DNA of 64,000 bases from JAJXWB01 sp046349215 (GTDB lineage Bacteria > Pseudomonadota > Alphaproteobacteria > Rhizobiales > Beijerinckiaceae). The notes under the pieces are model-generated. The model did no database searches and was not told the origin of the DNA. It worked only from the letters and a program-made list of their open reading frames with translations. Below, in pieces: positions 1 to 8,691 of the stretch; the first letter of the stretch is position 1, and every line of letters starts with the position of its first letter. Position numbers and translations under genes: made by a program. The stretch is taken from NCBI GenBank assembly GCA_046349215.1, contig JAXMCV010000001.1, forward strand, positions 310,001 through 374,000. The letters run 5' to 3'.

Positions 1-2
1 CG

Positions 3-1283
3 CTCCACGTCTATCAGAACAATTTTCTCGTAGGCCGGCTCAGCAAGGAAGTGAGCGGCGCCATCACGTTCCAATACGACGCGGGTTGGCTCGAACGGAA
101 AGCGGCGTTCCCGATTTCGCTCTCCCTGCCCTTCCGCGACGGCCCCTACCGCGGAGCGCCCGTAGCGGCGTTCTTCGAAAATCTGCTGCCTGACTCCGAG
201 TTGTTGCGCCGAAAGGTAGCCGATCGCGTCGGGGCTGCGAGTTCCGACGCCTATGGCCTTCTCGCGGCAATCGGCGCGGATTGCGTCGGCGCGCTGCAGT
301 TTGTCCAGGGCGACGACGAAGTCGCCGACACACAAGGTATCAGCGGCGAACCTGTCGACGACGACGCTGTCGAGCGTATTCTCAAGAACCTTGCCCGTGC
401 GCCGCTCGGACTCGATCGTGACGACGAATTTCGCATCTCGCTTGCCGGCGCGCAGGAAAAGACCGCCCTGCTCTATCTGAACGGCCAGTGGCTAAGGCCG
501 CGTGGCGCGACGCCGACCACGCACATCTTGAAGCCGCAGATCGGCGAGGTGCACGGGATCGACATGGCTAACAGCGTCGAAAACGAGTTCTACTGCCTGC
601 GCCTGCTTTCCGCCTTCGGCCTGCCGGTCGCCAAGGCCGACATGCGCGTGTTCGGCGCTACGAAGGCGCTGGTCGTACGGCGCTTCGATCGCCGGTGGAC
701 GAAGGACGATCGGCTGTTGCGCCTGCCCCAGGAGGACTGTTGCCAGTCGCTGTCGGTTCCACCGTCGCACAAATACGAGAGCGATGGCGGCCCTGGCATC
801 GCCGATATCATCAGACTCCTGGGCGGCGCAGACGACCCGGCGCACGACCGCAGCGTCTTCTTCAAGGCACAGATCCTGTTCTGGCTGATCGGCGCCACCG
901 ACGGTCACGCCAAGAACTTCAGCCTCCATCTGCTGCCTGGCGGCGCCTACCGCTTGACCCCGCTCTACGACGTGCTCACTGCGCAGCCGAGTCTCGAAGC
1001 CCGTCAGGTCCGCCGCAACCAGATGAAGTTGGCCATGAGCGTCGGATCGACCCGGCATTACCGGATGGACGAGATCCATGGGCGGCATTTCGTCGAGACC
1101 GGCGCGCGCGCCGGTCTCCCTCGAAAGCTCATGGTGGAGGCAATCGAGGCGATCGCGGATACGGCGCACAAGGCTCTCGCCGTCGTCGAGAGCGAACTGC
1201 CGCGAGACTTTCCGTCGGCCATCCATGAAGCGGTTGCCGCGGGTGTTCGTGCCCGCGTGCCCTCGCTGGCTCTTAATGATTAA
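3..1283 (+). CDS. hipA: HipA-family serine/threonine kinase (toxin of a type II TA pair), 5' end cut off
   Basis: The frame is open from the window edge and its first residues (LHVYQNNFLVGRLS) already match the N-terminal HipA domain, so the true start lies upstream. Family knowledge: HipA kinases phosphorylate a translation factor (glutamyl-tRNA synthetase in E. coli) and are held in check by HipB. Visible motifs are the SLAGAQEKTAL block near base 435, the catalytic loop GATDGHAKNFSLHL near 888-930 (Asp, His, Lys, Asn of the kinase) and the metal-binding segment PLYDVLTA near 960. With the missing start the length fits the 410-440 residue family. HipB, usually directly upstream, would be outside the window, so whether the pair is complete cannot be told. 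The family call is firm; the target is unknown. Confidence 0.9.
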   Translation, partial: LHVYQNNFLVGRLSKEVSGAITFQYDAGWLERKAAFPISLSLPFRDGPYRGAPVAAFFENLLPDSELLRRKVADRVGAASSDAYGLLAAIGADCVGALQFVQGDDEVADTQGISGEPVDDDAVERILKNLARAPLGLDRDDEFRISLAGAQEKTALLYLNGQWLRPRGATPTTHILKPQIGEVHGIDMANSVENEFYCLRLLSAFGLPVAKADMRVFGATKALVVRRFDRRWTKDDRLLRLPQEDCCQSLSVPPSHKYESDGGPGIADIIRLLGGADDPAHDRSVFFKAQILFWLIGATDGHAKNFSLHLLPGGAYRLTPLYDVLTAQPSLEARQVRRNQMKLAMSVGSTRHYRMDEIHGRHFVETGARAGLPRKLMVEAIEAIADTAHKALAVVESELPRDFPSAIHEAVAAGVRARVPSLALND

Positions 1284-1542
1284 GACTGGATGGCCGAAGC
1301 AGCTGCGACGCTGACTTGACCAATCGACCGACGCAGACCATCTTCTGCGAGTGGCCATGACAAAATCCCGGGCTGTCGCCCGACCTGTCATCCCGGCCAC
1401 GACAACCGCGACAAGCGGGTGGATTTTCAAAGACTTAGGGCTGACGCCCTTCTAGCTGGGAGTCCAGGTCCCCCAGCCAAATCAGCATGGGCGTCCCGTT
1501 CGGCGGACTTGCTGCCGCCTTCGCCGGTGACGCGATCGCCGC

Positions 1543-1758
1543 CTAGATCGACGGATCGAAATTTTCCGACGAAACGATTTCCGCAGACGCGCTGCAGTGA
1601 GGGCAAGCGATCGGACGCAGCCGCGTCACGGCCTCGATGCCAGTCTCGCCGGGCAGGTCGATCGCCTTCAGCGGCACTTCGAACGCCGCTTCGCATTCCG
1701 GACATTTCGCGGCGACAGATCTCAGGCCGATGGCGGCCAGCTGGTCGAGCGTGCGCAT
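1543..1758 (-). CDS. small zinc-ribbon-like protein
   Basis: This 71-residue protein contains CPEC near residue 19 and CPHC near residue 53, two CxxC knuckles that would bind one zinc as a ribbon. A clear SD (AAGGAG) lies 6 bases before the ATG. There is no signal peptide or membrane segment, so it is probably cytoplasmic. It stands alone: the HipA gene converges on it and the next minus-strand gene ends 220 bases upstream. No function can be assigned. Such ribbons occur in nucleic-acid binding proteins and as structural metal sites. The good SD and the cysteine pattern support a real gene over a chance frame. Confidence 0.6.
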   Translation of the reverse strand: MRTLDQLAAIGLRSVAAKCPECEAAFEVPLKAIDLPGETGIEAVTRLRPIACPHCSASAEIVSSENFDPSI

Positions 1759-1835
1759 CTCGCTCTCCTTAAGGGGGCCTTATGGCTAGACCTTAAGCGT
1801 ATGAAAAGACAAGTTAAATGTGAGAGGCGCCAAAA

Positions 1836-1921
1836 CGCACATCCGTGCAGGAGGGGCACGGCTACAAGAGGCTCACTTACCTCCTGACTCGCAAGCCCGG
1901 CCAAGAGCCGGGCTTTTCTTT
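1836..1921 (+). ncRNA. candidate structured small RNA ending in an intrinsic terminator
   Basis: Three stem-loops follow one another on the plus strand: GCAC-ATCC-GTGC (1837-1848), a 7-bp stem CAGGAGG (1848-1854) with CCTCCTG (1880-1886), and the terminator hairpin at 1893-1915. The last base of the first hairpin is also the first base of the second stem, so the two cannot both be fully paired. No convincing coding frame precedes the terminator: hipA ended 600 bases earlier and the gene between is on the other strand. I cannot see a clear promoter. It could instead be the tail of an unrecognised transcript. No known RNA family was recognised. Confidence 0.3.
1893..1921 (+). terminator. Rho-independent terminator
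   Basis: A perfect 9-bp stem AAGCCCGGC / GCCGGGCTT with the 5-base loop CAAGA is followed by TTCTTT. The T-rich tail is on the plus strand, so it stops rightward transcription before the convergent molybdenum hydroxylase genes. Confidence 0.85.
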
Positions 1922-1951
1922 GCCGGGCTTTTCTTTGCCGGGCTTTCCTTG
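1907..1951 (+). repeat. three tandem copies of the 15-bp terminator 3' arm
   Basis: GCCGGGCTTTTCTTT occurs at 1907-1921 and 1922-1936, and with two changes at 1937-1951. The unit is exactly the 3' arm plus T-tract of the terminator, so each copy can pair with the single 5' arm at 1893-1901. This looks like slipped-strand duplication of the terminator tail. Confidence 0.8.
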
Positions 1952-1979
1952 TCGGGCCTCATTTTTTGGCGCGTCCGTA

Positions 1980-4151
1980 TCAGGCGAAGCCGATCGACTG
2001 GTTCTTCAGCGGCACGGAGCGGACCCGTTTCCCCGTGGCGGCGAAATAGGCGTTCAGCACCGCCGGCGCCGCGACGCAGATCGTCGGCTCGCCGACCCCG
2101 CCCCAGAAGCCGCCGGACGGCATCACCATGACCTCCACCTTCGGCATTTCAGCGATGCGCATCGAATTGTAGGTGTCGAAATTCGTCTGCTCGATCCGCC
2201 CGTCCTTGACGGTGCATTCGCCGTAGAACAGCGCCGACAGGCCATAGACGAACGAGCCGGCGGCCTGGCGCTCGATCTGCGCGGGATTGACCGCGTAGCC
2301 GGGATCGATCGCCGCGACGATGCGATGGATCTTGATCTTCTGGCCGTCGCTCACCGAGATTTCGGCCGCCGCCGCCACGTAGCTCGCATAGGCCATGTGC
2401 TGGGCGATGCCGCGGAAGACGCCTTTCGGCGGCGCGCTGCTCCAGCCGATCCTCTCCGCGACGGCGTCAAGAACGCGCAGGTGCCTGGGATGGTTCGCCA
2501 TCAGCCTGCGGCGAAAGGCGAGCGGCTCCTGACCTGTCGCGCTCGCGATCTCGTCGATGAAGCTCTCGAGATAGAAGGCGTTCTGGTTGACGTTGACGCC
2601 GCGCCAGAAGCCCGGCGGGACATGCGGGTTGCGCATGGAATGATCGACGAGCAGGTTCGGCACGCTGTAACCGAGCGCGGCGTCGCCCGACTTCGTGAGA
2701 CCGGCAAAGGTCGCCATGTCCATGCCGTTGACCAGCGCCTCGGGCCTGAGACTCGCGAGGATCGACTGCCCGGATATGCGGATCCGCAGCGCCGTGAGGT
2801 TGTTGTCCTTGTCCAGACCTGCGACGAGGCGCGCCTGGGTCGTCGGGTGATACTTGCCCTGCTGCATGTCCTCTTCGCGCGACCACAACAGCTTCACGGG
2901 CGTGCCGGGCAATTGCCTTGCGATCAGAACCGCCTGACGCACGAAATCCGAATTGCCGCGACGCCCGAATCCGCCGCCGAGCATCTGCTTGTAGACTTCG
3001 CATTTCTCGGGCGGCAGGCCGGAGGCCGCGACCGTCATGTTGAAGGCCGCCTCGCCGTTCTGCGTGCCGGTCCAGACCTCGCATTTCTCGGGCGTCCAGA
3101 GCGCCGTCGCGTTCATCGGCTCCATGGTTGCGTGGTTCTGGTAGGGATAGGCGTAGGTCGCCTCGACCGTCTTCGCCGCGCCGGCGAGCGCGGCTTTCGC
3201 ATCGCCCGCGGAATTGCCGACGAAGGCCGGTTGCGAGTCCTCGAGGCCCTCCTTCAGCCATGCGGCGATCGACGCGGAACTGACTTTCGCGTTCTCGCCC
3301 TCGTCCCATACGACAGGCAACGCATCGAGCGCGGTCTTTGCGCGCCACCATGTATCGGCGACGACTGCGACCGCGGTCTGGCCGACCTGCATGACCGCCT
3401 TCACGCCCTTCATGCCCGAGACTTTCGCGGCGTCGAAGCTCTTCACCTTGCCGCCGAAGACGGGGCATTCGCGGATCGCCGCGTTCAGCATGCCCGGCAG
3501 CCTGACGTCGATGCCGTAGACCATCTTGCCGTTGGTCTTGTCGATTGTGTCGAGCCGCTTCAGCGGCTGGCCGGCGATCTTCCAGTCCCGGGGATCCTTC
3601 AATGGAACGTCGGCCGGCGGCGTCAGTTTCGCCGCCGCGTCCGACACCTTGCCGAAAGTCGTCGTGCGGCCGGTCGGCGCGTGCGTGATGACGCTTCTTT
3701 CGGCGCGGCATTCGGACGCCGGGACGCCCCAGGCGTTTGCGGCGGCCTGCACGAGCATGATCCGCGCCGCCGCCCCGCCCTTGCGGACGTATTCATGCGA
3801 GATGCGGATGCCCCGGCTGCCGCCGGTCGTGAATTCGCCCCACGGGCGCTTGCGACGATGGCTGTCGCCGGGCGTCGGGTACTCGGTCGTCACCTTCGAC
3901 CAGTCGGCTTCGAGTTCTTCCGCGACGAGCTGGGCGAGCCCGGTCAGCGAGCCCTGCCCCATCTCGGAGCGCACGATGCGCACGACAATCGTGTCGTCCG
4001 GTTTCACGACGACCCAGGCGTTGATCTCGGGACCCGTCGCCGCGGCTTCGGCTGTCGAACCGGCCAGATCGAGTCCGATGGTCAGTCCCGCGCCGGCCGA
4101 AGCCGCGCCGAGAAAGAAGGAGCGGCGGTCGAGCAAGAAGGCTTTCGGCAT
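1980..4151 (-). CDS. molybdopterin-binding large subunit of a xanthine-dehydrogenase-family hydroxylase (IorB-like)
   Basis: Molybdenum-cofactor subunit of a two-subunit hydroxylase of the isoquinoline 1-oxidoreductase/aldehyde dehydrogenase type, which hydroxylates N-heterocycles or aldehydes using water. 723 residues from the chosen ATG, which has a GAGGAGG SD; a longer frame exists but lacks support. The N-terminus has a twin-arginine signal (LDRRSFFLGAASAG) and an Ala-rich cleavage region, so export by Tat with cofactor bound is likely. Family motifs include SEMGQGS, the GGGFGRR glycine loop and FWGGVGEP near the end. It starts 10 bases after the iron-sulfur subunit. No separate FAD subunit is present, as in IorAB, where electrons pass to a cytochrome. 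The substrate is not predictable from sequence. Confidence 0.9.
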   Translation of the reverse strand: MPKAFLLDRRSFFLGAASAGAGLTIGLDLAGSTAEAAATGPEINAWVVVKPDDTIVVRIVRSEMGQGSLTGLAQLVAEELEADWSKVTTEYPTPGDSHRRKRPWGEFTTGGSRGIRISHEYVRKGGAAARIMLVQAAANAWGVPASECRAERSVITHAPTGRTTTFGKVSDAAAKLTPPADVPLKDPRDWKIAGQPLKRLDTIDKTNGKMVYGIDVRLPGMLNAAIRECPVFGGKVKSFDAAKVSGMKGVKAVMQVGQTAVAVVADTWWRAKTALDALPVVWDEGENAKVSSASIAAWLKEGLEDSQPAFVGNSAGDAKAALAGAAKTVEATYAYPYQNHATMEPMNATALWTPEKCEVWTGTQNGEAAFNMTVAASGLPPEKCEVYKQMLGGGFGRRGNSDFVRQAVLIARQLPGTPVKLLWSREEDMQQGKYHPTTQARLVAGLDKDNNLTALRIRISGQSILASLRPEALVNGMDMATFAGLTKSGDAALGYSVPNLLVDHSMRNPHVPPGFWRGVNVNQNAFYLESFIDEIASATGQEPLAFRRRLMANHPRHLRVLDAVAERIGWSSAPPKGVFRGIAQHMAYASYVAAAAEISVSDGQKIKIHRIVAAIDPGYAVNPAQIERQAAGSFVYGLSALFYGECTVKDGRIEQTNFDTYNSMRIAEMPKVEVMVMPSGGFWGGVGEPTICVAAPAVLNAYFAATGKRVRSVPLKNQSIGFA

Positions 4152-4161
4152 CGTCGCCTCC

Positions 4162-4611
4162 TCAAGCAGCGGCGGCGGCGTGAATCGCCGCACGCGCCTG
4201 CTGGAAGCTGCCACAGCGGCAGATGTTGGTGATCGCCGCGTCGATCTGCGCGTCCGTCGGCTTCGGCGTGTCCTTCAGGAGCGCGACGACGGACAGGATC
4301 ATGCCGCTCTGGCAATAGCCGCACTGCGGCACGTCGTGTTCGATCCATGCCTTCTGCACCTTGTGCAGGACGTCGCCGGCAGAGAGTCCCTCGATCGTGG
4401 TGATCTTCTTGCCGGCCACGTCGGAGACCTGCACGCCGCAGGAGCGCACCGCCTCGCCGTCGATCAGCACGGTGCACGCGCCGCACTGCGCGATGCCGCA
4501 GCCGTATTTCGTTCCCGTCAGTCCGACCTGTTCGCGAAGCGCCCAGAGAAGCGGCGTATCCGGTTCGACGTCGATCTCGTAGGTGGCGCCATTGACCGCG
4601 AGCTTCAGCAT
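4162..4611 (-). CDS. [2Fe-2S] small subunit of molybdenum hydroxylase (IorA-like)
   Basis: 149 residues, the usual size for IorA/CoxS-type subunits. It carries the plant-ferredoxin cluster motif CGIAQCGACTV followed by a fourth Cys, then the second cluster motif CGYCQSG with CRCG near the C-terminus. These two clusters relay electrons from the molybdenum site of the partner encoded 10 bases downstream. The start follows CCGGAGGAAAC, a strong SD; longer in-frame extensions upstream are low-complexity and were rejected. It has no signal of its own and would be carried out with the Tat-signalled large subunit. It is divergent from the hydratase gene at 4782. Confidence 0.93.
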   Translation of the reverse strand: MLKLAVNGATYEIDVEPDTPLLWALREQVGLTGTKYGCGIAQCGACTVLIDGEAVRSCGVQVSDVAGKKITTIEGLSAGDVLHKVQKAWIEHDVPQCGYCQSGMILSVVALLKDTPKPTDAQIDAAITNICRCGSFQQARAAIHAAAAA

Positions 4612-4781
4612 GTTTCCTCCGGGGTCGTCTTTTTCGTGGTTCGTTTTCGCGAAGTTTAAGCCGCACGCCCCCGCATTCAAGCCGATTGGATCGGCGCCGG
4701 CGCAAGCGCGATGTTGTGGCCGCGGGGTCGGGGACGCTAATGTGGCGGCCTGATTGAACAAGCCCTTCGAAACAGGCGGAA

Positions 4782-5633
4782 ATGAGCAAGATCGACGTCG
4801 AGACGCTGGCCCGCTGGAAGGGACGCACGGAAACGCTGGAAGATACTGCCGCGCCCTGGCCGGTCGCCGCCCTGTCGGCCACGCTCGATCGCGACGATCC
4901 TGCGCCGCGCGCGGGCGACTCGCTGCCAGCGCTCTGGCACTGGCTCTATTTCCTGCCCCACGCGCCGCAGTCGCAACTGGGGCCGGACGGACATCCCAAG
5001 CGCGGCGGTTTCCTGCCTCCGGTCGAACTGCCGCGCCGCATGTGGGCGGGCGGACGCCTTGCATTCGGCGCCCCGATTCGCATCGGCGACGCGATCCGCC
5101 GGACCTCGACCATCGCCGACGTGAATGTGAAGCACGGGCGAACCGGGCCGCTGGTCTTCGTGCTGGTGCGCCATGAAATCACCGGTTCGTCGGGCGGCTC
5201 CATCACTGAAGAACACGACATCGTCTATCGCGACATGCCGGCGCCGGGCGATGCGCCGCCGGCCGCATCCCCTGCCCCCGCCGGCGCGACGTGGACGCGC
5301 GACATCTCGCCGGATCCCGTGCTGCTGTTTCGCTATTCGGCCCTGACCTTCAACGGCCATCGCATCCATTACGACCGGCCTTACGTTACGGAGGTCGAGG
5401 GCTATCCCGGGCTGATCGTGCATGGTCCGCTGATCGCGACTCTGCTCGCCGATCTGGCGCGCCGCAACGACGCGCGTGGCATGACCGCCTTCCGCTTTCG
5501 CGCGATGAGCCCACTGTTCGACATCGCGCCGTTCTCCGTGAATGGCGCGAAGCAGGGCGAAGACAAGATCAGACTTTGGGCGACGAACGCGACAGGCGGC
5601 CTCGCCATGGAAGCGGAAGCCTCGTACGCATGA
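4782..5633 (+). CDS. MaoC/HTD2-like acyl-CoA hydratase (mesaconyl-C4-CoA hydratase type)
   Basis: 283 residues with two hot-dog halves: an N-terminal FAS1-type dehydratase half with GGFLPPVELPRRMWAGG near 74-90, and a C-terminal MaoC-like half with the active-site stretch FNGHRIHYDRPYV then GLIVHGPL near 190-220. Relatives hydrate or dehydrate mesaconyl-, itaconyl- or 3-hydroxyacyl-CoA. The stop overlaps the start of the thioesterase gene by four bases (ATGA), so the two are translated together. The pair suggests removal or conversion of a branched or dicarboxylic acyl-CoA, but no CoA-transferase or ligase accompanies them and the exact acyl group is not known. Confidence 0.8.
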   Translation: MSKIDVETLARWKGRTETLEDTAAPWPVAALSATLDRDDPAPRAGDSLPALWHWLYFLPHAPQSQLGPDGHPKRGGFLPPVELPRRMWAGGRLAFGAPIRIGDAIRRTSTIADVNVKHGRTGPLVFVLVRHEITGSSGGSITEEHDIVYRDMPAPGDAPPAASPAPAGATWTRDISPDPVLLFRYSALTFNGHRIHYDRPYVTEVEGYPGLIVHGPLIATLLADLARRNDARGMTAFRFRAMSPLFDIAPFSVNGAKQGEDKIRLWATNATGGLAMEAEASYA

Positions 5634-6445
5634 CCGACGTGCATCCATTCGACAAGGCCATCGCGCTGAACCGCGAGGGCGAGGGAAGCTGGCGCGGCGC
5701 AACCAGCGCGGATTACGCAAATATGGCGGGGCCATTCGGCGGCATCACCGCGGCGCAGATGCTCAACGCGGTGATGCTGGACGACAGGCGCCTCGCCGAT
5801 CCCGTCGCGCTGACCGTCAATTTTTGCGGCGCAATCGCCGACGGCGCATTCGAGATCGCAACGCGTCTGGTGCGCGGCGGCAGGACGACGCAGCACTGGT
5901 CGGTCGAACTCACGCAGAACGGCGTCGTCGCCGCCACGGCCAGCGTGGTCTGCGGCGCCCGGCGGCCGACGTGGACGCATCTGCCGACGCCGGCGCCCGC
6001 GGCGCCTCCAGCAAAGGACGTCATGCTCGCAGACAGGCGCGGCCGGCCCGGCTGGGTGCAGCGCTACGACATGCGCTTCATCGAGGGCGACCTGATGCCC
6101 TACCCCCGCAACGACGGCGTCATTCGCGATTCGCGTTCGCTGCTGTGGATGCAGGACAATCCGGCGCGGCCTCTCGATTTCCCGGCGCTGGCGGCCATCT
6201 CTGACGCATTCTTCGTGCGCATCATGAGCGTGCGCGGCACGTTCCAGCCGATGGCGACGATCACGATGACCACCTATTTCCACGTCGGCGCGGAGGAATT
6301 GTCGCGCATCGGCGCGGCGCCGGCGCTCGGCGACGCCAAGGCCGACGTGTTCCACGATTGCTTCGCCGACCAGACCTGCGCGCTATGGAGCGAAGACGGC
6401 CGACTGCTCGCCAATGGCGTGCAGGCGACCTGGTTCAAGGAGTGA
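5630..6445 (+). CDS. TesB-like double hot-dog acyl-CoA thioesterase
   Basis: 271 residues from the ATG that overlaps the preceding stop. The N-terminal part (NMAGPFGGITAAQML, then LTVNFCGAIADG and a TTQHWSVELTQNG strand) and the C-terminal part (FVRIMSVRGTFQPMATITMTTYFH) correspond to the two hot-dog folds of TesB/4HBT-type thioesterases, which hydrolyse acyl-CoA to free acid. No signal peptide, hence cytoplasmic. It is coupled to the hydratase upstream and converges on the lyase gene, whose stop is 3 bases away. The longer frame that begins inside the hydratase gene is a shadow. Confidence 0.8.
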   Translation: MTDVHPFDKAIALNREGEGSWRGATSADYANMAGPFGGITAAQMLNAVMLDDRRLADPVALTVNFCGAIADGAFEIATRLVRGGRTTQHWSVELTQNGVVAATASVVCGARRPTWTHLPTPAPAAPPAKDVMLADRRGRPGWVQRYDMRFIEGDLMPYPRNDGVIRDSRSLLWMQDNPARPLDFPALAAISDAFFVRIMSVRGTFQPMATITMTTYFHVGAEELSRIGAAPALGDAKADVFHDCFADQTCALWSEDGRLLANGVQATWFKE

Positions 6446-6448
6446 CGG

Positions 6449-7381
6449 TTACACTTTTGCGCGGGAGTCGCGCTTCGCCAGCCGCGCCAGCAAGTAATCC
6501 ACTTCCGCTCGCGCCTTGTCGCTCATCGGCGCGGCCGGCTTGCGTTGCGTATCGTGGGCGAGAACGCCGCGTCTCATCAGCACGTATTTTCGCACGGCGA
6601 GACCGACGCCCGGCTGCTGCTCGTAGCGCAGCAAAGGCAGATGCGCATCGAAAAGATCGTGCGCCTCGTCGCGTTCGCCGGCCTTCGACAAGCGCACGAC
6701 GTCGATCAGCATTTCGGGGAAGGCGTATCCGGTGTTGGAGCCGTCGGCGCCGCGCTCCATCTCGAAATCGAGGAACAGCCCGCCGTTGGCGACGAGGATC
6801 GACATCGGCTTCAGCGCGCCTTCCGACTGCCACTTGCGCAGCGTCGAAATCTTCTCCAGCCCCGGCCAGTCCTCGTGCTTCAGCATCACGCAATTGGCAT
6901 TGTCCGTCGCTATGCGCCGGATCACGCCCGGCGTCATCACGACGCTGGTGACGAGCGGGTAATCCTGCACGACGAAGGGAACATCGGCGCCGACCGCTTC
7001 CGCCGCCTGCGCATAGTAATTGACGATCTGGTCGTCGGTGCGCAGCGTGTTCGGCGGCGCGATCATTACGCCGGCGGCGCCTGCTTCCATCGCCTCGCGG
7101 GCGAGCGCGCGCATCGCCGCAAGTCCCGGCGCCGAGACCCCGACAATGACAGGCCGGCCAGCGAGATGCCCGACCGAACGCCTGACGATCTCGATCGATT
7201 CCTGTGGCTCCAGCTTCGGCGCCTCGCCCAGGACGCCGAGCACGGTCACGCCGTCGGCGCCGATCTTCGCGTAGAACTCGAACAGACGATCGACGCTCGT
7301 CCAGTCGATGGCGCCGTCCGGCAGGAAGGGCGTCGGCGCGATCGGGAACACGCCGGAAGCGGAGGGGGCGAGGCGCGTCAC
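6449..7381 (-). CDS. dihydrodipicolinate synthase/N-acetylneuraminate lyase family aldolase
   Basis: 310 residues, the normal length for class I DapA/NanA-like lyases. The N-terminal strand SGVFPIAPTPF is the family's PTPF motif. GVLGEAPKL is the counterpart of GTTGE; the Schiff-base Lys is in VMLKHEDWP near residue 168, and the catalytic Tyr in VVQDYPL near 140. These enzymes cleave or form 2-keto acids with pyruvate. The start is a GTG that overlaps the RraA-like gene's stop by four bases (GTGA), so the two genes form one translational unit. Together they suggest degradation of a keto acid such as a 4-hydroxy-2-oxo or sugar acid. This is unlikely to be the lysine-pathway enzyme. Confidence 0.85.
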   Translation of the reverse strand: MTRLAPSASGVFPIAPTPFLPDGAIDWTSVDRLFEFYAKIGADGVTVLGVLGEAPKLEPQESIEIVRRSVGHLAGRPVIVGVSAPGLAAMRALAREAMEAGAAGVMIAPPNTLRTDDQIVNYYAQAAEAVGADVPFVVQDYPLVTSVVMTPGVIRRIATDNANCVMLKHEDWPGLEKISTLRKWQSEGALKPMSILVANGGLFLDFEMERGADGSNTGYAFPEMLIDVVRLSKAGERDEAHDLFDAHLPLLRYEQQPGVGLAVRKYVLMRRGVLAHDTQRKPAAPMSDKARAEVDYLLARLAKRDSRAKV

Positions 7382-8079
7382 TTGTTCTTCCACGCCTCGT
7401 AGCGCGCCTTGGTCGCCTCGTTCATCGGATAGAGGCCCGGCAATTTCTCGCCCCGCGCCACCTCGTCCATGATCCAGGCTTCCATCCGTTCCTGCTCCGG
7501 CGCAGTGGCGAGCACGTGGTCGAGCATCGCCTGCGGGATCAGCACCGCGCCATCGTCGTCGGCGACGATGATGTCGTCGGGGAAAACAGCGACGCCGCCG
7601 CAGCCGATCGGTTCGCCCCAGTTCACGAACGTCAGCCCCGTCACCGACGAAGGCGCGGCGACGCCGGCGCACCAGATCGGCAGCTTGGTCGAGAGCACGC
7701 CGACCATGTCGCGCACGACGCCGTCGGTGACCATCGCCTTGACGTTCCGCTTGGCCATGCGCGCGCAAAGAATGTCGCCGAAAACACCGGCGTCCGTGAC
7801 GCCGAGCGCGTCGATGACGGCGATTGCGCCCTCGGGCATGGCTTCCACGGCCGCGCGGGTGGAAATCGGGTTGCCCCAGCTCTCGGGCGTCGCGAGATCC
7901 TCGCGCGCCGGGACGAAGCGCAGCGTGAATGCGGGGCCGACCAGCCGCTTCTGGCCATCGCGAATGGGCTTGGCGCCGCGAATCCAGACATTGCGCAGCC
8001 CCTTCTTCAGAAGCACGGTCGTCAGCGTCGCGGTGGAGACGCCTTCCAGTATTTCGATTGTCTTGTGGTCGAGCGGCAT
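7378..8079 (-). CDS. RraA-like / 4-hydroxy-4-methyl-2-oxoglutarate aldolase family protein
   Basis: 233 residues from the ATG that follows GGAGAAG. The fold signature is GPAFTLRFVP near 60, AVIDALG, then GVVRDMVGV near 135 and the metal-binding tail FPDDIIVADDDGAVLIP near 185-200. Members either inhibit RNase E (E. coli RraA) or act as divalent-metal pyruvate aldolases or oxaloacetate decarboxylases. Coupling by overlap to a DHDPS-like lyase makes a metabolic role the better inference here. The longer frame starting at 8169 adds 30 residues without SD support. Confidence 0.82.
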   Translation of the reverse strand: MPLDHKTIEILEGVSTATLTTVLLKKGLRNVWIRGAKPIRDGQKRLVGPAFTLRFVPAREDLATPESWGNPISTRAAVEAMPEGAIAVIDALGVTDAGVFGDILCARMAKRNVKAMVTDGVVRDMVGVLSTKLPIWCAGVAAPSSVTGLTFVNWGEPIGCGGVAVFPDDIIVADDDGAVLIPQAMLDHVLATAPEQERMEAWIMDEVARGEKLPGLYPMNEATKARYEAWKNK

Positions 8080-8246
8080 CCGGCTTCTCCTGGTTGGCAG
8101 GTGAAGTAGCATGCCAGCGGGGCGCGCGTCAGCAGCCATGACGCCAGCGCAAGGCCGTTTTGTATCCATGCGGCTTGCATGACGGCTCCGGCTCTGTCAT
8201 GCACGGCGCGCATTCCCACCCCTCCCGAAAGCCTGCACCGAGACTT

Positions 8247-8690
8247 ATGCGTCAGTTCCAAGGCTCCACCTTCAAAGACCGCCAGTCGTCCGCCGCCGAA
8301 GCCAAGAAGGCTCTCATCCAGAAATTCCAGAATCGCCCGAGCCCGGATGACCCGGCCGTGGCGGCCCGCGCCGCAGAGCGCCAGGCCATTCTGGAGGCGC
8401 GCAAGATCCGCGAAGCCGAAAAGGCCGAACGCCGGGCCCGCGAGGAAGCCGAGCGCGCCGCCCAGCGCGCCCGCGAGGAGGCCGAACGCCTGGCCCGCGA
8501 GGCGGCCGAGGCCGTCGCCCGCGAGGAGCAGCGCAAGCGCGAGGAGGCCGAGGCCGCCAAGAAGGCCGCCGAAGAAGCCGAACTCAAGGCGATGCTGGAA
8601 GCAGAGAAGAAGGCGGAGCGCGACGCCCGCTATGCGGCGCGCAAGGCCCGCAAGGCCGAACGTCGCACCATGCTCGAACGGATGTGGTGA
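8247..8690 (+). CDS. DUF6481 family coiled-coil protein
   Basis: 147 residues. The first 40 (MRQFQGSTFKDRQSSAAEAKKAL onward) match the conserved head of DUF6481 proteins of alphaproteobacteria. The rest is one long, highly charged helix of Ala, Arg, Glu and Lys in heptad-like order (many EEAERxAR units), expected to form a coiled coil. The function of the family is unknown. The SD is weak, and an upstream ATG at 8199 is possible but adds only His/Ser-rich sequence. It ends one base before the end of the convergent gene. The minus strand here has a long open frame purely because of the biased composition. Confidence 0.7.
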   Translation: MRQFQGSTFKDRQSSAAEAKKALIQKFQNRPSPDDPAVAARAAERQAILEARKIREAEKAERRAREEAERAAQRAREEAERLAREAAEAVAREEQRKREEAEAAKKAAEEAELKAMLEAEKKAERDARYAARKARKAERRTMLERMW

Positions 8691-8691
8691 A

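Noticed and set aside
1845..4232. 795-codon plus-strand open frame opposite the molybdenum hydroxylase
   Set aside because: Arg/Asp/His-rich shadow of a well-supported gene on the other strand; no SD and no motif. High GC keeps antisense frames open.
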